DNA of 64,000 bases from Brettanomyces bruxellensis (GCF_011074885.1 NC_054687.1:1240001-1304000), one strand, 5' to 3'; shown: positions 10,212 through 20,413, counted from the stretch's first letter. Numbers and translations: made by a program. Notes: generated by a model not told the origin, from the sequence alone.

Positions 10212-11801
10212 ATGCTTACGAATCCAACTCTAGAAAGGGCTGTCCCAGATATGCCTGGGGAGCTTGTTCCCGAGCAAGTGTCCAATTACTTAAAGACCAA
10301 AGTTTCACAGATACTCCATACTAGATACAACCAATTTCCAGGATCCCAGCCAGTGAGTATGGCCAGGGAACACTTATACAAAAATCTCATGGACACAGAC
10401 TACTTGGCATGTGAGAAATCAGATGGCTTGCGTGTCCTCATGTTTGTACTCATCAACCAGGATACAGGTGAGGAAGGAACGTTTCTAATCAATAGAGAAG
10501 ATGAATATTACGTTGTTCCGGGCTTTCACTTCCCACGCACAGCACACAACTTTGACTCCTCACACAATGGAACCATTCTCGATGGTGAGTTGATCTACAG
10601 TACAAACCCAAACACGGGGATTCGAGAAATTAGATATTTGATTTTCGACTGCTTGGCCATGGACATGGTGAGTGTTATGCACAAGAATTTATACAAACGG
10701 CTTTACCATGCCCAGCACGAGTTTCATCGTCCATACATGGAACTCCGGCGTGCATTCCCCGAGGCTTGCTCCCACTTCCCCTTTAAAATAGACTTCAAGA
10801 ACATGACCCAGCCGTTCAAGATAGACAAGATTTTCAAAGAGATGAAAAATCTGACATACGTCTCGGATGGCCTTGTTTTGACATGCTGCGACACGCCGTA
10901 TCATTCAGGAACAGATTCTACGCTACTTAAATGGAAGCCGGCTGAGGATAACACTATTGACTTCAAGGTGAAACTTGAATTTCCCAAATACATCGACAAG
11001 GACTTACCGGACCACGACCCAAATAGAGAGTACCTGGACTACGATGCAAAGCCTGAGTTCAAGTTGTTTGTGTGGAAGGGGGGCCGTGATCCACATGAAG
11101 ATGAAACACCAGATGAGAATATCAGTCGAAACGGAGGTGAGTATAGAAGCAGCTTCCAGTTATACGAGGATTGGCATGTTTCGTTGGACGTGAGTGATGA
11201 TCAGTGGGAGGAGATGAAGAGCAATGGAGAATCTTTCAACGGGAGAATAGGTGAATGCTACCGTACGAAGGAAGGTAAGTGGAGACTGCTTCGTTGGAGA
11301 GATGACAAGCTTAATGGAAACCATATTAATGTGGTGCTAAAGATTTTGAAGTCGATTGAGGATGGTGTCACAGAACAGGAGCTTATAGCAGCCGAACCAG
11401 ATATTAAGAAACACTGGATCGAGAGAGAGAACATTAAAAAGCAGCGTCAAAAGCAGTTTCAGCAGCAGCAGCAAATGCAGCATCATCAACATTCATCTTC
11501 GCAGTTTGGAGCCACACCAAAATCTTCATCTTCCTCCCCATTCACACAACAGAGGCCTCCACCATATCATAATCACGCACCCGGCTCACGTTCTGGCTCC
11601 ACAAGCGAACGGAAGAGATCCGAATCTCATGAATTCGAGGTCCCTAAATGCACATCTGATCATAATGAGGATGATAAGATCGACGCGAATATCAAGGTTG
11701 CTGATCAGTCGAATACGGGGGATGATGACGATAACCAGTATCAGGAATCTGACGGCTTTGAAGAGGCACCCAAGTACTCCAAAGCAGAACTCGAGAAGTG
11801 A
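10212..11801 (+). CDS. CEG1: mRNA capping guanylyltransferase Ceg1
   Basis: Ceg1 transfers GMP from GTP to the 5' diphosphate end of nascent mRNA in the nucleus, with the triphosphatase Cet1. The covalent nucleotidyl-transferase motif I is YLACEKSDGLRV, with catalytic lysine at about residue 69. Further motifs are DGELIY, DGLVL, LLKWKP and the C-terminal WRLLRWRDDK of the OB fold (~375). After about residue 400 there is a family-atypical tail of over 100 residues with Gln/His and Ser/Pro runs and acidic patches. The start is ATG 10212; the preceding in-frame TTG is ignored. It is flanked by SNT2 and RSM23, the same neighbours and orientations as in S. cerevisiae. Confidence 0.97.
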   Translation: MLTNPTLERAVPDMPGELVPEQVSNYLKTKVSQILHTRYNQFPGSQPVSMAREHLYKNLMDTDYLACEKSDGLRVLMFVLINQDTGEEGTFLINREDEYYVVPGFHFPRTAHNFDSSHNGTILDGELIYSTNPNTGIREIRYLIFDCLAMDMVSVMHKNLYKRLYHAQHEFHRPYMELRRAFPEACSHFPFKIDFKNMTQPFKIDKIFKEMKNLTYVSDGLVLTCCDTPYHSGTDSTLLKWKPAEDNTIDFKVKLEFPKYIDKDLPDHDPNREYLDYDAKPEFKLFVWKGGRDPHEDETPDENISRNGGEYRSSFQLYEDWHVSLDVSDDQWEEMKSNGESFNGRIGECYRTKEGKWRLLRWRDDKLNGNHINVVLKILKSIEDGVTEQELIAAEPDIKKHWIERENIKKQRQKQFQQQQQMQHHQHSSSQFGATPKSSSSSPFTQQRPPPYHNHAPGSRSGSTSERKRSESHEFEVPKCTSDHNEDDKIDANIKVADQSNTGDDDDNQYQESDGFEEAPKYSKAELEK

Positions 11802-11966
11802 AACAATTACTATAATATATGTGTGCTCCTATGTAAACTACTTTCCTCTGTAAAATACGTACTTGTGTTTCTGATAAATAGACGATAATACGCACGAATG
11901 TGTCATCGTGTTGTCACGTATTCTTATTTATATATACATGGGATGGGCTCATATTACCACCTGAAT

Positions 11967-13367
11967 CTAAGTGTAATAGAGAATGCACGATTTTATCAGC
12001 AATAACGGGTTTCCGTTTCCGGAAACAATGTATTTCCTCTCAGCCAGCTTCTGTAAGTATTGTTCCTCGCCAAGTCTCTCAATTTCTTCCTCCTTTTGGT
12101 ATTCGTTGTGAATAACATCACATTTCATCATATGCGAGAGTAACGATTGGCATTCATCAATATCAAACTTTCCGACTCTCAACTCCTTGACACCTTCATT
12201 TTCTAGCATCTTCTCCGCCAAGCTGCGATCGAAATCTTTCAATTTCTTGTATAAGTCTGGCTGCTTCAAACCTAAGCCAACTTTTAATGTTTCGTTTATA
12301 GAATGCTTGTCAGAGCCATGAGTGGCTGCAATAACACCACCATTAGCAAAAGAGGCTTCTCCTGAAATATAATCAACTATCGTCTTGGCAAGCTGCAATT
12401 TCTGGAAATAAATAGGCTTGTTTTCTGTGTTTCTGTACTTGGTAAGAGAATGTTGGACAAACGCAGAAAAATTGTCGATGGAAAGAAAAACAGGATGCTC
12501 TTCTTGCTTAGAAAGTTCAGCCAGAACGCATAAGAATATATACGTGGCATTAGTTTGCTTCTTGAATGCCAAGTTTGCCAAATCAAGCAAGGTATTCTTC
12601 CCTTTGGTCAATTTAAGCTCTTCCTGTTGCTTTTTGTTACCGTATATAGGCACAAAGTCCTCCGCCAACTTAATTTCACCAATCACGTCACTGTTGGCAT
12701 TCACAAATTTGTGCAAAAGGTTCTTGGAAAGCATCTGTTGGTCATAAAGACCAGTCTTTGCATTGTATTTGAAGTCGGAACTACCGTCCACTATAACCTC
12801 TGCATTTGGTATAGAAACGAGCACTGCACCTTTCTTGTCATCAAATACCATTGCATGGAACTGGGCAAGCATTGTTGATTTTCCAATACCGCTTGGTCCT
12901 GTAATCAGTAACCTGTTCGTTTTTGAGTGTGTTCCTTTAAAGCATTTGGCATGAAAGTTAAGCAACTCAGAGGTTTCCTTTTTCCTGATGAGAGTGACTG
13001 GTTGACTATATATTTCATCATATTGCCATGGCTTAAAACTTCCAGATATGTACATCTTGCGCAATACTTCAGAGTTGTACTTGACAACGTCACCTAAACG
13101 AAGGTTCACAATGTTGAATGTGGGCAGCAATTCCATAACAGCATCATCCTTAGCTGTTGCCTTGAAATTTGACGATCTTATCAATCCTGCAAAGTTTTTG
13201 TCACTGCCAGACCCCTTCCTCTGTCTTGATTTATCGTATTGTGAGGTTTTATTGAAAGATTTCCTTGATGTAGCTATAGCCAAGCAAGAACGAGAAGTGC
13301 CAAAGCTCCTTAGCTGAATGGCAATTCTTCTGGCATTTAAAATGTTTATAGCACCTCTTCTCAACAT
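11967..13367 (-). CDS. RSM23: Mitochondrial small-subunit ribosomal protein mS29 (Rsm23/DAP3)
   Basis: Rsm23 is the GTP-binding DAP3-family protein of the mitochondrial 37S subunit. A Walker A motif LLITGPSGIGKSTML lies at about residue 150, and FLSIDNFSAF resembles Walker B. The N-terminus MLRRGAINILNARRIAIQLR is a strong mitochondrial presequence. The start is ATG 13367; an in-frame TTG six codons upstream is not used. The 466-residue product is of normal size. It is convergent with CEG1 and separated from it by 165 bp. Confidence 0.92.
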   Translation of the reverse strand: MLRRGAINILNARRIAIQLRSFGTSRSCLAIATSRKSFNKTSQYDKSRQRKGSGSDKNFAGLIRSSNFKATAKDDAVMELLPTFNIVNLRLGDVVKYNSEVLRKMYISGSFKPWQYDEIYSQPVTLIRKKETSELLNFHAKCFKGTHSKTNRLLITGPSGIGKSTMLAQFHAMVFDDKKGAVLVSIPNAEVIVDGSSDFKYNAKTGLYDQQMLSKNLLHKFVNANSDVIGEIKLAEDFVPIYGNKKQQEELKLTKGKNTLLDLANLAFKKQTNATYIFLCVLAELSKQEEHPVFLSIDNFSAFVQHSLTKYRNTENKPIYFQKLQLAKTIVDYISGEASFANGGVIAATHGSDKHSINETLKVGLGLKQPDLYKKLKDFDRSLAEKMLENEGVKELRVGKFDIDECQSLLSHMMKCDVIHNEYQKEEEIERLGEEQYLQKLAERKYIVSGNGNPLLLIKSCILYYT

Positions 13368-14189
13368 CAGAATGAAAATGTACAAAATTTGTGGATGAGT
13401 TTTGATTATTATTGAGGAGAATAGGGGGATCTAACTAAATTCATCATCCTGGTACATAATCTTATTTTTCCTCGATTTCATCGGATGATCATTTACTCTC
13501 AACTTTTCCCTTTTTTTTTTCAAGCCCCGCAAGAACGGCCTGCCTGGTTTTGTTTGATTTTTTTCTGCTTATTTATGCGCGTAAAAAACAAATTACAGGC
13601 AAGACATTTGGAGCGACAATCACTAAAGATAACGCATAAAAAGATCTTTCCGATCATGTGCACGAACAGTTCAAAGAAGTGTGTGACCAAAAATCATAAA
13701 CGGAAGTCTGATAAGATAAATTTCCTCAAATGAAGAGATTAAATTAGAAGTACAATAAATTACCGCGCCTGCTTCTTTTTTGCCCTTCATAGGCAGAATC
13801 GAGTATGGTTCATCAAATAAACATTACTGCGGGAGCCCAAGAAGACTCATAGTATAAACTTTTTTTAATCTTACTGACAGGACTTGAAAACAAAAAATAT
13901 GCATACTGCCCGCCTTGGACACATTAAACCAAACAGCATATATACTTGAACTCCAAGCACAACGAAACACCACAACAAGTTACGAAGAAAAAGTACATAA
14001 ACCAAAACTTAGTTGTCAAGAATGACAAAAAAAACTTATATTATATTAAAAGTATTAATTAAATTAGAAACTTAAAGCAGGTCTAACAACCCGTAGAATA
14101 TTAGGTAAAGTGAAAGTGAGTAAGTAATATCGAAAATAAAAAGAACACGAGGGAGCGGGCAACAAAATGTTTACAGGGTAGCAACAAAA
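13368..14189. other. Intergenic, RSM23 promoter and 3' flank of the LEA-like gene
   Basis: This 822-bp stretch separates the RSM23 start from the 3' end of the small gene at 14190. It is AT-rich, with a T10 run near 13510 and several A runs. An 82-codon plus-strand frame near 13485 has no protein-like character. No RNA gene was recognised. Confidence 0.45.
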
Positions 14190-14450
14190 TTAGTTGAAGA
14201 ACTTCTTAACCTTGTTGATAATCTTTTTGACAATACCCTCACCTTCCTTCTCGGTCTTAGAAGCGGCATCGGTAGCCTTCTTGACGGTTTCCTTAGCCTT
14301 CTTCTCAACCTTTGCGGCTTCCTCCTTGACACTCTTAGCCTCCTTAGTCTCATCCTCAGCAGCCTTAGCCTTGACGTCTTCAGCCTTAGCCTTGACATCC
14401 TCAGCCTCAGCCTTCACCTGTTCAGTAGCAGCTTTTGTTTCTTCAGCCAT
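14190..14450 (-). CDS. Small Ala/Lys/Glu-rich LEA-like heptad-repeat protein
   Basis: I do not recognise a named orthologue. The 86-residue product starts at ATG 14450 and is almost entirely Ala, Lys, Glu, Val and Asp. A seven-residue repeat of the KAKAEDV type fills residues ~14-35 and degrades into VKEEAAK / VEKKAKE / TVKKATD units. The end is a basic amphipathic segment, GIVKKIINKVKKFFN. This composition resembles group-3 LEA or apolipoprotein-like stress proteins that fold on membranes or on drying; it is not Hsp12. Codons are strongly biased (GCT/GCC, AAG, GAG, GTC), unlike most neighbours, which suggests very high expression. A TATA element lies about 145 bp upstream. That it is expressed is fairly sure; its function is inferred. 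Confidence 0.8.
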   Translation of the reverse strand: MAEETKAATEQVKAEAEDVKAKAEDVKAKAAEDETKEAKSVKEEAAKVEKKAKETVKKATDAASKTEKEGEGIVKKIINKVKKFFN

Positions 14451-14590
14451 TTTATTAGTTTATATTAGATGTGTTTTATCGAAAGATAGAGATAAAAAAC
14501 TCAAAGGAGAGAAAAAAGGAGAAACTAAAATAAAAGGGTTCGCTTTGTAAGGCACAAACTCTACGCCTGCAGAGTGGCGATTGGGCCCGC

Positions 14591-14598
14591 CTTATATA
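14591..14598 (-). promoter_or_regulatory. TATA box of the LEA-like gene
   Basis: On the minus strand this reads TATATAAG, about 141-148 bp upstream of the ATG at 14450, next to a GC-rich GGCGGGCCC segment. Position and sequence suit a strong, inducible yeast promoter. Confidence 0.5.
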
Positions 14599-14810
14599 CA
14601 AGTACTGTGGAGGTATGGGAATGGAATACAAATTTTAAGACAATCAGGAGGTTAATAATAAAAATAAATAAAACGTCTTTTTTTGTTTACACAGAATTTT
14701 TTTAATCACACTCTCTACACTGTTATTTTTTTTCCTTCTTATATTTTCTTTAAGCTTCTATTGTCTAAGTTTTTTTAAGGTAAATACTTTTTAACTTTTT
14801 TTTCTCTTTA

Positions 14811-14835
14811 GCATTGACATGCATTGACATGCATT
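14811..14835. repeat. 10-bp tandem repeat
   Basis: GCATTGACAT occurs twice head to tail, followed by a further GCATT. It lies about 360 bp upstream of the LEA-like gene and could be a paired factor site or simple slippage. Confidence 0.7.
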
Positions 14836-15136
14836 TTTACTCACCTCACTAAAAAAAAACATCCGTGTTTCCAGCAAAGACCACAAATGTTTCAGTTTAC
14901 ATTTTCAAAGTCACAGTACTCAGTTAAGGGTATTTAACTTTGGATTTCTTTCTGAGACACTCACTATACCGCCGCAAAAAGGTTAATTTTGCAATTTTAA
15001 GGTTGAATCTGTGGCATTCTTTCATCCCTGTTTGTTGTGTATGTACTTTTACTTAAATCTCTTCCTTGCTATCGGACTCATCTTTAGCAGCATTATATTT
15101 GAGGGTTATTTCCATCTTCTATTTTAGTGCTGAATA

Positions 15137-15165
15137 TTTTTTTTTTTTTTTTTCCCCCCCCCCCC
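15137..15165. repeat. T17-C12 homopolymer junction
   Basis: Seventeen T residues run directly into twelve C residues. Such a tract is prone to slippage and to sequencing error, so its length should be treated as approximate. Confidence 0.8.
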
Positions 15166-16878
15166 AGTTTTCTCTCACGTAACCGAGCCCTCCTAAAATT
15201 TGTTATATTCGACTTACATTAGACTCCTTTTCTGTCATATTAGAACACAGCCACCATATATTTTCAAACATCATTCTTGGTCGATAAAATGGAATTCAGT
15301 CCCCTGATTGGACTACGTATTGCAATTAGTTATTCATAGAAATTTGAACACAAGCCCAACTGAATATCTGCTCAATTGGTAACCCCCAATTTTATTTGCT
15401 CCATTTACGCTGGTAATTCTCCCTAATTCCCCCTGATTAATCAATCGCCTCAGTTGCCTGACTGGCTGTGTAATTTTTGTTTCCGTTTTGCAATAGCGGA
15501 GTTCTGTTTAGCTTTTTTTTTTTTGTACCCTGCTCACACATTAATGGAATGTAAAAGCATCATCCACTGCTTGAAACAAAACCCTTATCATCTCATATTC
15601 ACAGCAGCCTCCAATTCCCGGCTTTAGACAGCAATCATACGTTTCTACTATTGTTCTATTTTTGCATCCTATTAACGCGCAAAACTTGCATATGCCCTAA
15701 GGAATATATTTATCCCAGCCACAACCCGGTATGACTATATTTCTTCATCCGCTGCTTACTGGGTAAAGCCTGAAGTAATTTTTTTTCCTGTTTCCCTTCT
15801 TCTTTGCTCCCGGACCGGGCGGGCTTGCCTGGCCAATTACAATGAGTTTTCTTTTGCCTTCTCGCGAATTGCAATTATTGCAATCCCTGGTCCTATTTTC
15901 TTTTCAATCTATCTCATTTTATCTTATGTTTGCCCCTCCTCTCCCTTTTCCTTGCTTTATTCCACTACACACGATCACGTCTCGGAATCATATCATCCCG
16001 CGAAAGTATTCCGTTCTTCGGTTGTACACATATTCCTTTAATTCTTCATGATTTAATGCTTACTTTTCAAGGCGGCGCTAAACATCTTGCCGGATATTCC
16101 ACACTGACTACATGGGATATTTTTTTTGTTGTTATGTTAATTTATTCTACCCCCAACTCTACAGGGTCCTGACTGCAAATACTGAATAATACTGAATATA
16201 TGCTTTTGCCTGGTGCATCACGTGTCTCTGGTATGTTTTCATTCTTTTTCTTTTCTCGGCGCTTATTTTTATTTTTGATTCCTACTGATGTTTTTTCGCT
16301 CACCGTCAGTATATTCGAAGTTTTTATTTTCGATGTGTTTCGATATATCGGTATGCTTCTTCTTTCTGCTTGTCCTCAAGTAGTAAGCATCAAACATGGG
16401 CATAGTATCGGATACGTTTTAGTGGTGGATACCAACCGTTCTATTTTCCTCCTGTATCTTGTTAACTCATCATATTCAAAGCAGTTTTGCTTCACTTCAT
16501 GCAAGTCTTGATTGATATCCGGATCCTTCCGCTCATTCAGGCCGGAGATTTCACTCCCTTTAGGCAGCGTCATTTCTTCTTCGGAAATTTCTCCATCACG
16601 TATTATTTATTTTCAGATGCGTCTAATTTACCTGCCATCTTCCTTTTAGCATATTCCCTTTTTCTATTGTAAGGACTTGCATGCCTTTATTCTGCTTGCT
16701 CATCTCGTGACTGCCGTTATGTCATCCGTTTCGCTAACTGTATTTCAGATAATGTGGGGTATTGTTTTCTGAAACCCGTGAAAATAATTGTTTGTTCACA
16801 TGCTTCTTATCCCACACTTTTCACTGTCTTCAAATCCGTCGGATCTTTCCACACGATAAGAATAAAAGCATGGCCAAA

Positions 16879-16916
16879 CGATGCAAGTAGCAGTGAGCGA
16901 TGCAAGTAGCAATGAG
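16879..16916. repeat. 19-bp tandem duplication
   Basis: Two adjacent 19-bp copies, CGATGCAAGTAGCAGTGAG and CGATGCAAGTAGCAATGAG, differ at one base. They sit at the point where plus-strand composition changes from pyrimidine-rich to purine-rich. Confidence 0.8.
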
Positions 16917-17211
16917 CCCTGCAAAAGTAGGTGTAAGGATGATATGTCAGATTCTTGATTTACAGCTTAGAGTTATTCGGTGAGACTTTAGTCGGCGTTG
17001 GGCATACCTATTTGAATAAAGGTTCAAGCGGGTTTGTATTAAAGTTAACGAAGCACAATTTGGGATTTTGGAAGAAGAAGCAGGTAGCAAGAAAGACAAG
17101 AGCATGGATATAATACCAATACCCTTTTGTTATCAATTCAATACGAAGGGACTCACATCTGCGGTAATTCTGAAATCATGATCTCAGAAATCCATGCTCT
17201 ATGAATTGTGC

Positions 17212-17221
17212 ATCACGTGAC
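17212..17221 (+). promoter_or_regulatory. ATCACGTGAC site (Cbf1/bHLH-type)
   Basis: An exact ATCACGTGAC decamer lies about 530 bp upstream of the bZIP gene. It contains the RTCACGTG core bound by Cbf1-type bHLH proteins and is one of four exact intergenic copies in this window. Confidence 0.5.
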
Positions 17222-17746
17222 AAGCCCAGCCGAATCTATTTTTACTTCTACTTCGTTTACGAGTATTTCGCGAAGAAAGAGGACTTCGATACATGAGCAA
17301 AAACCAAATAAATAATCAGTGAAGTATGTATAGTATGGTATGCTTAAAAAGAATAAGGAGAGTATTAACGGTAGTGTACAACGAATGTGTGCTGGCCATT
17401 AAATTGGAATATACATTTCAGAAGTTGTTCATTATGTCTAAGACAATGAAGTAGTGATTCATACGCCACATATGATAAAACGGGCGGAAAAGAAAAAAAA
17501 AAAATGTGCCCGGACTTCTTTTTTTTTACTTTCACTTCTACTTTTTTGAGGCAAGGGCCGTCGATAGCGCATTATTCTCGTATCAAGTTTTCCTATCATC
17601 TAAATTTTTAAAGATCAGACTATTGGTTCTTCTTCACACAAAAGCTGCGTGTTACACCTCAATCAGTCTACAGCAGAGAGTTTGAAACCAATTCTGCAGA
17701 TCATTTTTAAACTACGAAAGCTTAATTGAAAATTGCCCTCATCAAA

Positions 17747-18940
17747 ATGAGTCAGGAACCATTCTTTGACTTTTTTCCAGCTGAGGGACAACAATATTAC
17801 AGTTCATCAATAGAGAACATGGGCCATCGGGAACAAAATTCCGAAATGCGATCCGGCGGTCCATATAATCAAATGCAAAACCCGCAGCAAAAAGCTGTTT
17901 TTTCTCATAAGCAACAACTACAACAGCAGCAGCAGCAGCAACAGCGAATGTTGCCAATACAGCAATTACAAACAAAGCAGACGAAAGATTTTCAATCGAG
18001 TGGGAGGCATGAACCAAATAATAAGGATAAAATTGACCAGCTGCCTCCAAATTCTTTTGCATCTACCCAGTTTGTGCCAGGGTCGTCTCCCAGTTCAAAT
18101 TCAATGGGATCGTACTCAAGCTTGGGAGAGCAAAGTGTAACAACAGCCGTGAGCTCAGAGGCAGCAGCACACAATACGTATGCAAAAGTGACAGATGTCA
18201 ACATGAGTGATGGTCCAGGGCACAAAGATGTGCAATCTACAAAGGATAACGAAGATGAAAATGAGTTGGGATCCGATAAAGGGAAAAAAGATGGAGCTTT
18301 AACAAAAAAGCATGGCAGGAAGAAGCTCACAAATCAGGAATTGCACCAACGGAGAAAGGCCCAGAACAGGGCTGCGCAACGTGCATTTCGGGAGAGGAAG
18401 GAGGGCAAGCTTAGAGATCTCAGTAAGCAGCTAAGTGCAGTACAGGCAGAAAAGGACAAACTCCAAAAACAACTTGAAGAGATGAAGCAAAGAAACATGT
18501 TTCTTGACATGGAGAACAAATTTCTGCAGGAGAAAGGATACTTTGTGAATAAGGATGGAGTCACGCAAGCTACAGCTTCTCCTACTGATGCTTCCGGTTC
18601 AACCTCCTCTGGATCACCTCAATCTGCAAATGGATCGTTCGTGTTCCCTAAATACACGAGAGAAAAGTTTATAAATGGCTCTGTGGATATGGGTAAGCAC
18701 ACTTGGGGCAAAGACAAGTTCCGTAGTAAGACTTACGAAGTGGATAATGCCGCAGTTCTCACCGTGGGGGCAGTGTGGGACTATCTTGTTGAATTTGCCA
18801 AGATGAATGATGAGATAAGCATTGATATACCCGGCGTTATGGGTGATCTCCGGGGAAAAGAGGTCTGCCATGGGTTTGGGCCCGCCTACAAGCTTCGTCT
18901 GGTAAATGAGACTTTACAACGTCACATCTGCAACAAGTAG
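17747..18940 (+). CDS. Yap-family bZIP transcription factor (Yap3/Fcr3-like)
   Basis: This is a nuclear AP-1-like factor, probably stress-responsive. The basic region at about residues 200-222 reads RRKAQNRAAQRAFRERKEG; the QNRAAQRAFRER core with Gln and Phe is diagnostic of fungal Yap factors. A leucine zipper follows to about residue 265. The N-terminal third is Gln-rich with a CAG-type run (~58-66). The C-terminus contains VWDYLVEFAKMNDEISIDIP, as in Fcr3/Yap3-type proteins, and lacks an obvious Yap1-type cysteine-rich domain. The start is ATG 17747; an in-frame TTG seven codons upstream is not used. The 3.3-kb upstream region suggests complex control. Which Yap paralogue it represents is uncertain. 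Confidence 0.88.
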   Translation: MSQEPFFDFFPAEGQQYYSSSIENMGHREQNSEMRSGGPYNQMQNPQQKAVFSHKQQLQQQQQQQQRMLPIQQLQTKQTKDFQSSGRHEPNNKDKIDQLPPNSFASTQFVPGSSPSSNSMGSYSSLGEQSVTTAVSSEAAAHNTYAKVTDVNMSDGPGHKDVQSTKDNEDENELGSDKGKKDGALTKKHGRKKLTNQELHQRRKAQNRAAQRAFRERKEGKLRDLSKQLSAVQAEKDKLQKQLEEMKQRNMFLDMENKFLQEKGYFVNKDGVTQATASPTDASGSTSSGSPQSANGSFVFPKYTREKFINGSVDMGKHTWGKDKFRSKTYEVDNAAVLTVGAVWDYLVEFAKMNDEISIDIPGVMGDLRGKEVCHGFGPAYKLRLVNETLQRHICNK

Positions 18941-19281
18941 GTGTTTAATTCCTCATTCATTATTAATCTCGGTTGTTTTTCGGTTTTCATAGCTTTTGCT
19001 TTTCTGCTACTTTTATTATACATGATTTTCTACTTCTATTAGACACGAATAACTCTACTTTTATTGTAAACACTTGCTTATCTTCCCTTTACTGCTTCGT
19101 ATTAGCAGACTGTCTCCCTCCTCCCCTTAAATGTACTCTGAATCACGAATTCTACTTCTTGCTTGCACTTGTTTAGTTTGAAAAATATCGTGTCCGCTTC
19201 TTGGGATGCCGAACTACATCACAGTAATAAATATCATGTATTACCCTTTCAACTATTTACAGCGAATAACTTGCTATTCTA
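18941..19281. other. Intergenic, 3' ends of the bZIP gene and MRPL9
   Basis: This is 341 bp between convergent stops, T-rich on the plus strand, with no ORF of interest and no recognised RNA. It most likely holds the two 3' UTRs. Confidence 0.5.
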
Positions 19282-20151
19282 TTAGTTTTCTTCTTCTTTC
19301 GAAGTCCTAGAAGAACTCTTATCTGAAATAATGTGCGACCCGTAGGACTTGAGAGCATCCCTCACTTTAATATATGAACCGTTGGATCCACTAACACATC
19401 CTTTCACTAAGAAATACCCCTTCTCTGCATTCACATCCAACACCTCCAAGTTAAATATAGTGTGACTAATATCTCCCATATGTCCTGGCATCTTCTTTCC
19501 CGGGAAAACTCTAGCTGGATCTGTGTTTTGACCAGTTGAACCAATCGTACGATGAGAAAGTGACACACCATGTGTTGCTCTACCACCATGGAACCCCCAT
19601 CTCTTCATACCACCTGCAAACCCCTTACCTTTGCAGTGCGAGATCACATCAACAAGTTGTCCCACCTTGAATCTGTCTGCCTTTATCTCTGTTCCAGGTG
19701 GAATAAGACCATCTTTACTCTTCACTTCAAATTCCGCCACAAATGCCTTTGGTGACACTTTTGCTTCCCTGTAATGACCCAACATGGATTTTGTCTCATT
19801 CTCCGGTTTCCTAAAGCCTGCACCCATTTGAACTGCGTAATATCCGTTCTTTTTCACGGTCTTATTCTGTATGACTTCGCATTGATCAACTTCGAGCACT
19901 GTTGCAGGAATCCGCCTTCCCTTATTGTCGAAATAACACGTCATTCCCCGCTTCACTGCAATAAGTCCCGGTCTCTCTAAAAGTCTCTTTCTCATTCTAC
20001 GTGCCTCTGGTGATTTTTGTATAAGAGGCTCTCCAGAATTGATAAATGGAATCGCTCCCGGTGAAATAATTTGTCTGTTACTGAATCCAGCAATTTTCAT
20101 TGTTGATTCCATCCGCCTGAACACGGTACTGCCAAAAAAGCTTAGGCTCAT
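19282..20151 (-). CDS. MRPL9: Mitochondrial large-subunit ribosomal protein uL3m
   Basis: This is the mitochondrial uL3 protein, which contacts the peptidyl-transferase region of the 54S subunit. The diagnostic uL3 signature is present: GKGFAGGMKRWGFHGGRATHG, followed by SHRTIGSTGQNTDPARVFPG and KKMPGHMG. The N-terminus (MSLSFFGSTVFRRMESTMK) suits mitochondrial import. It is 289 residues, starts at ATG 20151 and is slightly longer at the C-terminus, which ends in a Ser/Lys/Glu tail. It lies between the bZIP gene and the mannosyltransferase with no overlap. Confidence 0.95.
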   Translation of the reverse strand: MSLSFFGSTVFRRMESTMKIAGFSNRQIISPGAIPFINSGEPLIQKSPEARRMRKRLLERPGLIAVKRGMTCYFDNKGRRIPATVLEVDQCEVIQNKTVKKNGYYAVQMGAGFRKPENETKSMLGHYREAKVSPKAFVAEFEVKSKDGLIPPGTEIKADRFKVGQLVDVISHCKGKGFAGGMKRWGFHGGRATHGVSLSHRTIGSTGQNTDPARVFPGKKMPGHMGDISHTIFNLEVLDVNAEKGYFLVKGCVSGSNGSYIKVRDALKSYGSHIISDKSSSRTSKEEEN

Positions 20152-20413
20152 TCTGTTAAACGCAAATATCTGTACTGTGTCTCCTTAGGCTTGATTTGTC
20201 TAACACGTTAAACAATTATAGTGATGTATATTTGCGTTCTGAATGAAGTGTGTATGAATCTCAATTTTTTTTTCTTCCTTTGCTCACTCTTTCTACTTTC
20301 ACATTTCTCGCTTTATCAAATTATTTTTATTTTTCTCTCACTCCGTCTCTTCACCAAAATAATACCATTCATTAAACCTATATATTGCGTTTGCAAACAC
20401 CCAAAAATCAAAA

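Larger units (their letters stand above)
14451..17746. other. 3.3-kb gene-free region upstream of both the LEA-like gene and the Yap-type gene
   Basis: This is the longest stretch without a convincing gene in the window, lying between two divergent starts. From ~14.65 to ~16.8 kb the plus strand is visibly T/C-rich; after ~16.85 kb it turns A/G-rich. It contains a T17C12 tract, short tandem repeats and two CACGTG boxes (16219, 17214). All open frames are short. The most protein-like is 65 codons on the minus strand (16376-16573), which I do not accept as a gene. No tRNA, snRNA or other RNA gene was recognised by eye. Confidence 0.5.

Noticed and set aside
16376..16573. 65-codon minus-strand ORF (MTLPKGSEISGLNE...) in the 3.3-kb gap
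   Set aside because: It looks protein-like, and purine-rich frames continue upstream, so I checked for an exon or pseudogene. Upstream frames close quickly, no TACTAAC or good splice sites were found and no homology is recognised.
14451..17746. Centromere in the 3.3-kb gap
   Set aside because: A CDEI-like TCACGTGA is present, but the same motif occurs at several promoters, and no CDEIII-like or inverted-repeat structure was seen.
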